From the NCBI GenBank assembly GCA_002406055.1, contig DHMZ01000082.1, positions 4,574 to 28,825 of the forward strand: a stretch of 24,252 nt of DNA, in the 5' to 3' direction. The translations under genes and the position numbers were made by a program. The stretch's first letter is position 1. Every line of letters starts with the position of its first letter. Origin of the DNA: Spirochaetales bacterium UBA4629 (GTDB taxonomy: Bacteria; Spirochaetota; Spirochaetia; Sphaerochaetales; Sphaerochaetaceae). Below the pieces are notes generated by a model. It ran no database searches. It was given only the letters and a program-made list of their open reading frames with translations, and was not told where the DNA came from. This document shows, one piece after another, positions 8,222 to 15,900 of the stretch.

Positions 8222-8741
8222 AACCATTCTCCTTGAGCCTATCTATTATGAGTTTTGCTGTTTTTTCTTTGTCTCCATATCTTCCGAGTTCAATGATTAA
8301 AGAAGCATAGGAAGAATATATTATATCTCTCCTTTCGTAGAGATCATGAAAAGAAGAGGTGAGATTATCTTTATCTAGGAAGGGAGGAATACCAGATTTA
8401 AGAATGAAGGGAAGCATATCTTCTTCCTCTCTTTCTAAATAGACAATTACTCCATCCTTTTTTAGCTCTTCCATAAGAGGAGTGTTGTCAGAAACACCTC
8501 CGCCTAAAGAAAGAATGTAGCCTTCATCTTCTTTTTTCTTTAGTTTGTTGTATGCATCTTTTTCTTTTTCCATAAATGCATCTTTGCCATATTTTTTATA
8601 GAAATCTCTAATAGAAAGATCTATATCGTCTAAAATAAGCTCGTCTAAATCAAAGCACCTTAAAGAAAGGTGAGAGGCAACGATGTGAGAAAAAAGTGTC
8701 TTTCCAGAATGTTTTAAGCCTACAAAAAAGATATTCTTCAT
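8214..8741 (-). CDS. aroK: Shikimate kinase (atypical, two conserved arginines absent)
   Basis: Shikimate kinase phosphorylates shikimate with ATP. The 175-residue protein has Walker A GLKHSGKT at 8-15, the substrate aspartate in FDLDELI (Asp33) and the GGG turn in ILSLGGGVS. It also has ERRDIIYSSYA, which matches the C-terminal Arg/Tyr region. Two positions are odd. The Arg of the usual FRxxE motif is Met57 here (AFMEKE). The lid arginine of the usual RPLL is replaced in IPPFL. The neighbouring aroC leaves little doubt about the pathway. ATG at 8741 gives the usual short lead before beta-1; an in-frame TTG at 8750 would add three residues. No clear ribosome binding site precedes either start, and an AT-rich inverted repeat lies just upstream. 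Confidence 0.88.
   Translation of the reverse strand: MKNIFFVGLKHSGKTLFSHIVASHLSLRCFDLDELILDDIDLSIRDFYKKYGKDAFMEKEKDAYNKLKKKEDEGYILSLGGGVSDNTPLMEELKKDGVIVYLEREEEDMLPFILKSGIPPFLDKDNLTSSFHDLYERRDIIYSSYASLIIELGRYGDKEKTAKLIIDRLKENGYV
8229..8234 (-). promoter_or_regulatory. ribosome binding site deciding the aroC start
   Basis: AAGGAG on the minus strand, within the end of aroK, lies 7 bases from the ATG at 8221 and only 1 base from the ATG at 8227. The downstream ATG is therefore the likely start. Confidence 0.7.
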
Positions 8742-8751
8742 TTTTTTCAAA

Positions 8752-8774
8752 TTGCTATTTTAACAAAAAAGCAA
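8752..8774 (-). repeat. AT-rich inverted repeat before aroK
   Basis: TTGCT pairs with AGCAA (8752-8756 with 8770-8774). After one mismatch, TTTT pairs with AAAA around an AAC loop. It sits between the membrane-protein gene and aroK where a ribosome binding site would be expected. It might be a weak attenuator or an RNA structure affecting aroK start; the stem is mostly A-U. Confidence 0.4.
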
Positions 8775-8785
8775 CTAAAGAAAAA

Positions 8786-9238
8786 CTACTTTTTCTCAGG
8801 TGGAAATGAATAGAGAGGAATGTGAATCTCCTTTGGCTTGTTATTAACTTCACTCTTCTTTTCTTCAATCTCTTTTTTAGTTTTGCGTTTTTCCATAAGG
8901 TTAATGAATCGAGCCTCATTGTATGTCCTTCTAGACTCCTCCACATACTTGTTGTATTCACGCTCTGTCTTTAAGGCGAAATGGAAGGCTTGAATCATAG
9001 CATACCAAAGTATTGATAAGACTAGAGGAAGAACCGTGTCAAAAGTAAGAGGAAATGGCGAGAGAGTATCTGCATAATCGAGAAGGACTCTTAGATTTTG
9101 GTAAAAAAGAATAATTGAGATGATAAAGGGTATAATCCAATATATTCGACCATTTCTTGTTAAAAAATAACGTAGAGAAGCAAGAGAAGATAAAAAGGAA
9201 AGTAGTAGGGCTAGTAATGGAACAATTAAATTTAACAC
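8786..9238 (-). CDS. Small membrane protein of unknown function
   Basis: I do not recognise this 150-residue protein. It has three likely membrane segments: about residues 2-23 (rich in Leu, Ile, Val), 33-53 (YWIIPFIISIILFY) and 66-90 (FDTVLPLVLSILWYAMIQ). A strongly charged, Lys/Glu-rich cytoplasmic tail of about 60 residues follows, ending in PLYSFPPEKK. The start is GTG at 9238, 6 bases after AGGAG. An ATG overlaps it at 9240 in another frame but reads only Met-Cys-stop. It is the first gene of the aroK-aroC-XPB operon, 44 bases ahead of aroK, and divergent from the dNTPase gene. Its coupling to aromatic or helicase functions is only positional. Confidence 0.7.
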   Translation of the reverse strand: MLNLIVPLLALLLSFLSSLASLRYFLTRNGRIYWIIPFIISIILFYQNLRVLLDYADTLSPFPLTFDTVLPLVLSILWYAMIQAFHFALKTEREYNKYVEESRRTYNEARFINLMEKRKTKKEIEEKKSEVNNKPKEIHIPLYSFPPEKK

Positions 9239-9257
9239 ATTTATCTCCTATTCCTGT

Positions 9258-9263
9258 ATTATA
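9258..9263 (-). promoter_or_regulatory. -10 box of the membrane protein-aroK-aroC-XPB operon
   Basis: A perfect TATAAT on the minus strand lies 19 bases before the GTG start, so transcription would begin close to the ribosome binding site. No good -35 is seen at 16-18 bases. The same AT-rich block may hold a TATTAT-type -10 for the divergent dNTPase gene; the whole divergent spacer is only 48 bases. Confidence 0.45.
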
Positions 9264-9286
9264 TATTATTAAGTGAGGCTCAAGAA

Positions 9287-10447
9287 GTGGAAAAATTAAT
9301 AAATGAGATTTCTTCAACGTTACTTGAACAGAGGGAAAAAGAGAGAAAAGAGGATATTCGTGGCTCTTATTTTCGTGATACGACAGCTATAATCCATTCA
9401 TCAGCTTTTAGGCGTCTTAAGCATAAGACTCAAGTATTCTATGCGCCAAGCAATGATCATATTTGCACAAGAATGGAGCATGTATTACATGTTGCTTCTA
9501 TTGCATCGACAATTTGTCGCCCTTTGGGTCTAGATACCGAACTTGCATGGGCCATTGGAATGGGCCATGATTTAGGCCATACTCCTTTTGGTCATACAGG
9601 AGAAAAGATAGTTTCAGATCTGTCACAAAAGAGGGGACTTCCTCCATTTGAGCATGAAGTTAACTCATTAAGAGTAATTACGTTTCTTGCTAATAAGGGC
9701 AAAGGCCTAAACTTAACATATGCAGTAAGAGATGGCATTGTTTCTCATAATGGCGAGAGCCTTAAAAAGCGAATGATTCCCACCTTTGAAATAAAAGATT
9801 TTGATACTATTCATTCTAGGCAAGGCCTTATTCCTACAACATATGAAGGCGTTGTTGTTCGCTTTTCAGACTCTATCGCATATTTAGGTAGAGATTTCGA
9901 AGATGCTTGCAGACTCGGAATAATCAAAGACGAAGAGCTTCCGGAGCTTGTTAGAGAACGAATTGGAAGTACAAATAGTCAGATTATTACCTCTCTTATC
10001 AACGACTTGATTGTTGGAGCTAATAACAAGACTGGAATTGGCTTTTCAGATGAAGTATTTGAAGCTGTAGAACTTATGAGTGCATTTAATTATGAACACA
10101 TCTATCGCTCTAAGATTCTTAATGGATATACTCGTTATTTCTCTAGACTTTTAAATTTAATCATCGATTACTTGGAAGATCTCTATTCTTCATACCACTT
10201 AAATGAAAAAGGCTATGCGGATGAAAAGAATATGCTTGCTGCAGGTTTTTATAATCATATTAGCGAAATGTACCCAGTTTATATGGAAAAAGAGGGGACA
10301 GATAAGCGTATGATTATCGACTATGTAGCAGGAATGACAGATAACTTCTCACTAGATTCTGCTAATGAAATATTAAAGCCTGAGCATCTAAATGACGAAA
10401 TTAATCTTAGTCAGACAGGTAAGTGGTTCGATGTTCAGAGGCTCTAG
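9287..10447 (+). CDS. dgt: dGTPase-like deoxynucleoside triphosphate triphosphohydrolase (HD domain)
   Basis: This 386-residue HD-domain enzyme belongs to the family that cleaves dNTPs (often dGTP) to the nucleoside and tripolyphosphate, using a metal ion. The N-terminal block RGSYFRDTTAIIHSSAFRRL, with KHKTQVF after it, is typical of the family. Metal ligands are His65 (RMEHVLHVA), His94-Asp95 (GMGHDLGHTPFGH) and an Asp near 196 (RFSDSIAYLGRD). The GTG start at 9287 has a GAGG 8 bases before it, and no better start lies in frame. It is divergent from the aroK operon. The stop shares a CTAG with the convergent nrdR stop. Together with NrdR this suggests a locus for dNTP pool control. Substrate preference within the family cannot be read from the sequence. 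Confidence 0.93.
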   Translation: MEKLINEISSTLLEQREKERKEDIRGSYFRDTTAIIHSSAFRRLKHKTQVFYAPSNDHICTRMEHVLHVASIASTICRPLGLDTELAWAIGMGHDLGHTPFGHTGEKIVSDLSQKRGLPPFEHEVNSLRVITFLANKGKGLNLTYAVRDGIVSHNGESLKKRMIPTFEIKDFDTIHSRQGLIPTTYEGVVVRFSDSIAYLGRDFEDACRLGIIKDEELPELVRERIGSTNSQIITSLINDLIVGANNKTGIGFSDEVFEAVELMSAFNYEHIYRSKILNGYTRYFSRLLNLIIDYLEDLYSSYHLNEKGYADEKNMLAAGFYNHISEMYPVYMEKEGTDKRMIIDYVAGMTDNFSLDSANEILKPEHLNDEINLSQTGKWFDVQRL

Positions 10448-10902
10448 TGTGTCAATTCCTCTATTTCATGGATGAATTGATCGAGGGTATCGAAAGCTCG
10501 GTAGACTGCGGCGAAACGGACGTAGGCTACTGGGCTCATTTTATATAAATGCCTAAGCGTAGTCTCGCCAATCTCCATGCTTGTTATAGTGTTTTTATTG
10601 TTCTGGGCAATAGAGTATACTTCGTCTTCGATGGCCTTTAGGGTATCTTCGATTTCGTTCTGTTCTATAGGAAGCTTTTCAGTGCAGGTTCTAATTCCTC
10701 TTTCAACTTTAGCAAGTTCAAATGTCTGATGCTTCCCATCTTTTTTTATTACAACAATAGGCTTTCTTTCGATATGCTCATAGCTAGTAAATCGATAGCC
10801 ACAACATAGACATAGACGTCTACGTCTAATGGCTGTTCCTTCTTTGTTTGAACGAGACTCTAATACTTTATCGTGGTCAGAACCACACTTTGGACAATTC
10901 AT
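10444..10902 (-). CDS. nrdR: NrdR, transcriptional repressor of ribonucleotide reductase genes
   Basis: NrdR senses dATP/ATP through an ATP-cone and represses ribonucleotide reductase genes. At 152 residues it has the usual length. The zinc ribbon has Cys3, Cys6, Cys31 and Cys34 (MNCPKCGS, then LCLCCGYRFTSYE). The ATP-cone runs from about 46 to 136 (VVIKKDGKHQTFELAKVERGI onward). The C-terminus VRFAAVYRAFDTLDQFIHEI is typical. No Shine-Dalgarno precedes the ATG. A TATACT at 10909-10914 on the minus strand is only 6 bases upstream, so the message may be nearly leaderless. I did not find a convincing NrdR box in the upstream spacer. Confidence 0.97.
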   Translation of the reverse strand: MNCPKCGSDHDKVLESRSNKEGTAIRRRRLCLCCGYRFTSYEHIERKPIVVIKKDGKHQTFELAKVERGIRTCTEKLPIEQNEIEDTLKAIEDEVYSIAQNNKNTITSMEIGETTLRHLYKMSPVAYVRFAAVYRAFDTLDQFIHEIEELTH

Positions 10903-11018
10903 AGCTTTAGTATATCAATTTTTTTAAAAGGGAATATCATCTTTTTATGTTACTTCTTGCTAATTTTATGTTTTTTTAATAACATATAGTTAATTTTATA
11001 ACAGTAAAGGGGTTTCTT

Positions 11019-11687
11019 ATGGCTAGTAGTGTTGCTTTTTATGTTAAGGAAATAATCAATCGTTCTCCGTTTATTTCGGAAATGTTAATCCAAGAGGTTA
11101 TTTCATACTCTAACTTAGCCGTCTTTATTAAACCTAAAGTCGAAGCTCTTTATGGCTCAGAGGTATCTAGTGCCGCAATAGTAATGGCGATTAGAAGATA
11201 TACTCAAGATTTAAAGAAACTTAATCATATTGAAAAGAAAAAGAATAAGATTGACTTCGAAATTTCAATGAAGACTAATATTTATGATGTAAATATTAAG
11301 CGTTCTAACTCCTTTATTGCTAACATTCCAAAGCTATATAACATAATTAAAAGTGAGAATGGTGATTTTATTAATATATCCCTTAGTGATTACGAAATTG
11401 TTGTTACTATCTCAGATAAGTACAAAGATGTCTTAGATGGAATACTTAAAAATGAAAATGTTATTAACTCTGAGCTCGATATGGTTGCTTTAACTATTTC
11501 ATTTAAGGATAACAATTTCTTAGAGACTCCTGGTATAACATACCTAGCAACGCGTAAGCTTGCTTGGGAAAACATTAATATCTATGAAATTGTCTCTACT
11601 CTTAATGTCTTAACATTTATTATTAAGCGTAAGGATTCATTACAAGCTTACTCTGTACTCCAGGCATTCTTTGATGAAGAGTTGTAA
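11019..11687 (+). CDS. ACT-domain protein with an N-terminal helical (possibly winged-helix) domain
   Basis: This 222-residue cytoplasmic protein has no enzyme motif. Residues 1 to about 70 are helical (FYVKEIINRSPFISEMLIQEV, then a basic KKLNHIEKKKNK), and could be a DNA-binding-like or dimerisation fold. The C-terminal part, about 155-222, looks like an ACT ligand-binding domain: LETPGITYLATRKLAWENIN, then a strand with LTFIIKRKD and a closing helix. It resembles the regulatory part of aspartate kinase but has no kinase domain. AAGGGG 6 bases before the ATG is a good ribosome binding site, and TATAAC at 10997-11002 may be its -10. The 3' end overlaps the next gene by 14 bases. I cannot name a ligand or target. 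Confidence 0.7.
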   Translation: MASSVAFYVKEIINRSPFISEMLIQEVISYSNLAVFIKPKVEALYGSEVSSAAIVMAIRRYTQDLKKLNHIEKKKNKIDFEISMKTNIYDVNIKRSNSFIANIPKLYNIIKSENGDFINISLSDYEIVVTISDKYKDVLDGILKNENVINSELDMVALTISFKDNNFLETPGITYLATRKLAWENINIYEIVSTLNVLTFIIKRKDSLQAYSVLQAFFDEEL

Positions 11688-12126
11688 GATAATTACAGGG
11701 GAGAAGGGAAGTGGAAAGACAACATACGCTCTTTCTCTCTTTTCTCATAATCCTACATACATTGGCTATGTGACACTGCATAAAGCTGACGAATACTTTC
11801 TTTTAAATCTTTCGACAAAGGAAGAAAAGCTTTTGTTGTCTCCTCGTCCTGTTTTTTCCCATAAGTGGAAGAACTGGTATGTAAACGAGGCCCTTTTTGA
11901 CGAAGTATATACTTCGTTGCTTGATTCAAAAGGCAAATCTATTATTTTAGATGAATGCGGAAAAATGGAGATGGATGGGCGGGGCTTTTCTCGCACAATA
12001 AAAATGCTTCTCTCTAAAAAGGACGTTAATTTAACTCTTGTTGTAAGAGATAGCTTTGTAAATGACTTAACACGCTATTTTTCAATAGTGGATTATTCTC
12101 TCATTACTGTTCCTAAGTGGACATAA
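11674..12126 (+). CDS. THEP1-like P-loop nucleoside triphosphatase (NTPase_1 family)
   Basis: A 150-residue P-loop NTPase. Walker A is GEKGSGKTT at residues 9-17. The Walker B block SIILDECGKMEM, with GRGF after it, matches the DExGxMEL...F signature of the THEP1/NTPase_1 family. These proteins hydrolyse NTPs slowly in vitro and lack a settled role. It is somewhat shorter than the roughly 175-190 residues usual for the family. The ATG at 11674 overlaps the ACT-domain gene by 14 bases; a TTG at 11671 is also in frame. There is no strong ribosome binding site, so coupling to the upstream gene is likely. The 3' end overlaps the convergent phosphatase gene by 45 bases. Confidence 0.75.
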   Translation: MKSCKIITGEKGSGKTTYALSLFSHNPTYIGYVTLHKADEYFLLNLSTKEEKLLLSPRPVFSHKWKNWYVNEALFDEVYTSLLDSKGKSIILDECGKMEMDGRGFSRTIKMLLSKKDVNLTLVVRDSFVNDLTRYFSIVDYSLITVPKWT

Positions 12127-12909
12127 GTGAATAAGCTTTTCAACATTGCTTTTTTCACCTCCATATAGAACATACTCTGCACGATTACGCTTTAAGAAAG
12201 ACTCTGAATAAGTAAAAGGCTCTAAATTTGGCTTATATAAATCATAGCCAAGAGACTTGATTACTGCGTGAGACGCTGAGTAGTCCCAGATATAACAAGG
12301 TTCGCTAATTGAGCATGATATATTAATAAAGATTAGAGGCGCTACTATTTGTAATATTTGAGAGCCAAACATTCTTATTTTGCCTTCATAGTTGGTAAAG
12401 TCTATGTGCTTAACTAAGGAGGAAGAGAGCGTTATTTGATATATCTCGCTTTTGCTACTTTCTAGCTCTAATTCTTTTCCATTTATAAAAGGCTTTTCTC
12501 CGGGATAAAGTGATAAAAAGAGTCCTTTATCTGTTGCTTTACCAAAGCGCGGGGCATAGATAATTGCTCCAACAGGATTAAAGGTTGAGTCTAATATGCC
12601 AAGAGCTGTGCAGAAAGAAGGAAGACCTTGAGAATACATATCTGTTCCATCTATTGGATCTAAAACAAATGTATATGGCGCATTTTCTTTGTTCTCTGTT
12701 ATCTCTTCTTCGCTGATAATTGCACAATCGGGAAATAGCTCTTTTATTAAGGCTATTATCTTGTGTGATATTGTCATATCTACTTCTGTTACAGGAGATT
12801 TATCCTCTTTATATCTAACCGAAAGTGATGATTGTTTTTCTTTTGCCCAATCCCCACATTCTTTTATCTCATTTTTTAGTATTTCGAATTTTGAATGACT
12901 AAGTAACAT
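12082..12909 (-). CDS. Inositol monophosphatase family phosphatase (IMPase/CysQ/HisN-like)
   Basis: This 275-residue metal-dependent phosphatase has the family's metal-site motifs: DKSPVTEVD at 36-44, ISEEE at 65-69, DPIDGTD at 84-90 and WDYSASHAV near 220. Family members remove phosphate from inositol phosphates, from 3'-phosphoadenosine 5'-phosphate (CysQ) or from histidinol phosphate. The sequence does not let me choose between these. The ATG at 12909 follows AAGGTG by 7 bases. A longer frame from 12984 would run into the start of mfd and adds 25 residues without family likeness, so it is rejected. The C-terminal roughly 15 residues lie in the 45-base convergent overlap with the NTPase gene and look like an unconserved tail. 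Confidence 0.87.
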   Translation of the reverse strand: MLLSHSKFEILKNEIKECGDWAKEKQSSLSVRYKEDKSPVTEVDMTISHKIIALIKELFPDCAIISEEEITENKENAPYTFVLDPIDGTDMYSQGLPSFCTALGILDSTFNPVGAIIYAPRFGKATDKGLFLSLYPGEKPFINGKELELESSKSEIYQITLSSSLVKHIDFTNYEGKIRMFGSQILQIVAPLIFINISCSISEPCYIWDYSASHAVIKSLGYDLYKPNLEPFTYSESFLKRNRAEYVLYGGEKSNVEKLIHLCPLRNSNERIIHY

Positions 12910-12938
12910 TGAAGTACACCTTAATAATTTGTTATAGT
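12909..12938 (+). promoter_or_regulatory. mfd promoter, sharing its -10 with the divergent phosphatase gene
   Basis: TTGAAG (12909-12914), 18 bases, TATAGT (12933-12938) would start transcription near 12945, only about 5 bases before the mfd ATG. The same bases read on the minus strand give TATAAC (12931-12936), a possible -10 for the phosphatase gene. Confidence 0.55.
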
Positions 12939-12949
12939 TCTCTTTAAAT

Positions 12950-15900
12950 ATGCTTCTTGAAAACGCAATCTTAGAATATATCAAGAGTAGCCAAGCTTAC
13001 AAGACATACTTAAATAACAGTGATCAAGTCATTGAGTGTGATGAGCTAGACTACTATCCCCTTACAGAGTTTATCAAACTATGTGCAGACAAAAGGGGAG
13101 GACGTACTATTGTCATTTGTCCAACAGAAGATGAAGCTAAAGCCTTATATGAAACCCTTTCTTCAGTAAAGGGATATCCTGTTATTTTTATTCCCTCTGA
13201 CGGAAGAATGCTCTATTCGGAGTTTATAGAGAAAAAAGTAAATTGTAATAGAAAAAAAAGTGAGGAACGCTTCATTGAAAGCAAGAAAGCTTTAGCTGTC
13301 CTTTCTCTGCGATCTTTTGTCTCTCCTTTTTTAAGTGAAAAGGCACTCTCTTCTTATTCCTTTACGCTCTCTTCTGGCGATACTTTAGATGTAGAGAAAT
13401 TCTCTTCTCTTCTTGCTTCTTCTGGCTACTATCGTACCAATGAAGCTAGAGAAGAAGGCACATTTGCCATTAAGGGTGAAGTTATAGAAGTATTTCCTCT
13501 TTCTAGTGAGAAACCTTACAGAGTATATCTTGATTGGGATCAAATAGAGAGAATAGTCTCTTTTAATTCTATAACTCAAATAAATGAAAATAGCGTTCGT
13601 CGACTCTCTGTTCCACTTATGGGAGAGGAGGAGATTCAAAAGAGCGACATAATTAGCATCTCAACTCTTTTAAGAGATGATGATTACTTCATAATTAAGT
13701 CACAAGAAAAGACAGATGCTTCGTATAAAGCGCTAATGAATGAAGCACAAGATAGAGAGCGAGAAGCATACAGAAAGAACGGCTATATGATTGCGAGAGA
13801 CGAATATCTCTTCTCTTGGCCAAATTTCTTCTCTTCCTTAAAGAAGGGCGTTGTGATCCATGAAATTATGAAGAGTGAGTATTTCCACTTTGGAGTGGAA
13901 CCTTCTCATTCATATTTTGGCAATGTCACCTTCTTTAAAGACGAAGCATCTACTATGATAAAAAATGGTTGGAAAATCTTTGTTTTAGCTCCAACTGTTA
14001 TACAAAAGCAGCGTTTAGATAGTGTCTTACAATCACTTGATGTCGATATCTCTGTTTCAGATATAGAATCTGGCTTCATGCTTACTGGAAGCAAGATTGC
14101 TGTAATACTTGACCAAGAGATATTTGGCAGACGCAAGAAAAGAGCAAAGACGCTCGTTGAAACTGTCTCTTCACCTCTTGATTCCTTTGTTTCTCTAAAG
14201 CCTGGAGATTACGTTGTCCACATTAATTACGGTATTGGTCAATTTGAAAAGATTGATAGAGTAAAAAGCGGAGAAACAGAGCGAGACTATATCAAGATTA
14301 GATACAACCAAGGTGAAGCTTTATATGTTCCAATTGAACAAGCTAACCTTGTTCAAAAGTACATTGGTAATGATGGACGCCCACCTAAACTTGATACGAT
14401 GGGATCAAAAGAGTGGTCTAAGAAAAAAGAGAAAGCAAGAGAAAATGCTAGAATACTTGCTTCTGAATTGGTCCATCTTTATGCTATGCGACAGCAAAGC
14501 CATGGTTTTCCTTTTTGCAAAGATACCGATTGGCAAGTCTCCTTTGAAGCTTCTTTCCCATTTACAGAGACTCCTGATCAGTTAAAGTGTATTGATGAGA
14601 TAAAGAAAGATATGGAGAGCGACAAATGTATGGACCGCTTAGTCTGTGGAGATGTCGGATACGGAAAGACAGAGATAGCCTTCCGTGCTGCCTTTAAGGC
14701 AATTATGGGAGGAAAGCAAGTTGCTTTCTTAGCTCCAACTGTTATTCTTGCTCAGCAACACTATGAGAACTTTTTAAAGAGAGTTGAAGATTTTCCTGTT
14801 AAAAGTGGACTTTCTACAAGGTTCGTATCTGCTAAAGATAATAGAAGGGTTCTTGAAGGGGTGAAGAACGGTAGTATAGACATTCTTTTTGGTACCCATA
14901 AGATATTGTCAAAGAATGTTGTTTTCAAAGATCTTGGACTTTTAATTGTTGACGAAGAGCAGCGCTTTGGTGTTAAGGATAAAGAAAAGATTAAGCAGAT
15001 GAAGCATAATATTGATTCGTTAACGCTTTCTGCTACTCCTATCCCTCGAACGCTATATATGTCACTTCTAAAAGTAAGAGACATGTCTCTTTTAACAACA
15101 GCACCGAGAGAAAGACTTCCTATTGATACATATATAGGCGAAGCAGATACTACACTTATTAAGAATGCTATCACTCAAGAACTTAAGAGAGGTGGCCAAG
15201 TCTTCTATTTACACAATAGAGTAGAAGACTTAGAAGAGGTCGTAATGAGTCTCAAACGCCTAGTTCCTGAAGCAATCATCGAATATGCTCATGGTCAGAT
15301 GGATGCAGAGAGAATGGAAGATGTAATGCATCGCTTTATATATGAGGGTGTACAGGTTCTAGTTTCAACTACTGTTATTGAAAACGGTATCGACATACCA
15401 AATGTAAATACGATTATTGTTGATAGAGCCGATAGATTAGGGCTTAGTCAACTTTATCAGTTAAGAGGAAGAGTTGGAAGAAGTGATAGAAAGGCATATT
15501 GCTATCTCTTCTACCCAGATGGAGGACTCTTAAAGAGCGATGCTATCAAGAGACTTAAGGTTTTAAGTGAAAACACAGAGCTAGGATCTGGTTTCAAAGT
15601 CTCTATGAAAGATATGGAAATCAGAGGAGCAGGAAATATTCTTGGACGTGAACAGTCTGGACACTTAGAAGCTGTTGGTCTTGATATGTATCTGAAGCTT
15701 ATTGAAGAGGAGATATCTAGAATCACAGAAGAAAAGACTAGTGAGACAATAGAGCCTCTTGTTCAGCTTGATTATACTGGCTTTATTCCTAATAGCTATA
15801 TTAAAGATCCTTCTCAGAAGTTTGAGCTCTACAAAAAGATATCTTCTATTAAGAATTTGGCACAGCTCGATGCATTAAAGAGTGAGATAGATACGCGCTA

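Noticed and set aside
9039..9317. 92-residue minus-strand frame overlapping the membrane protein and the dNTPase start
   Set aside because: It is out of frame with the better-supported membrane protein, has no ribosome site and no recognisable domain; treated as a shadow frame.
10903..11018. Possible NrdR box in the nrdR/ACT-protein spacer (AT-rich ACATATAGT stretch)
   Set aside because: It lacks the ACAC and GTGT ends of the known NrdR box and is only one partial site.
12910..12984. Extended N-terminus of the IMPase-family gene beginning at 12984
   Set aside because: It would overlap the mfd start by 35 bases, adds 25 residues unlike the family, and the ATG at 12909 has AAGGTG 7 bases upstream.
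13385..15726. Several 60-140 residue open frames opposite or within mfd
   Set aside because: They lie wholly inside a well-conserved gene and have low-complexity composition expected of shadow frames.
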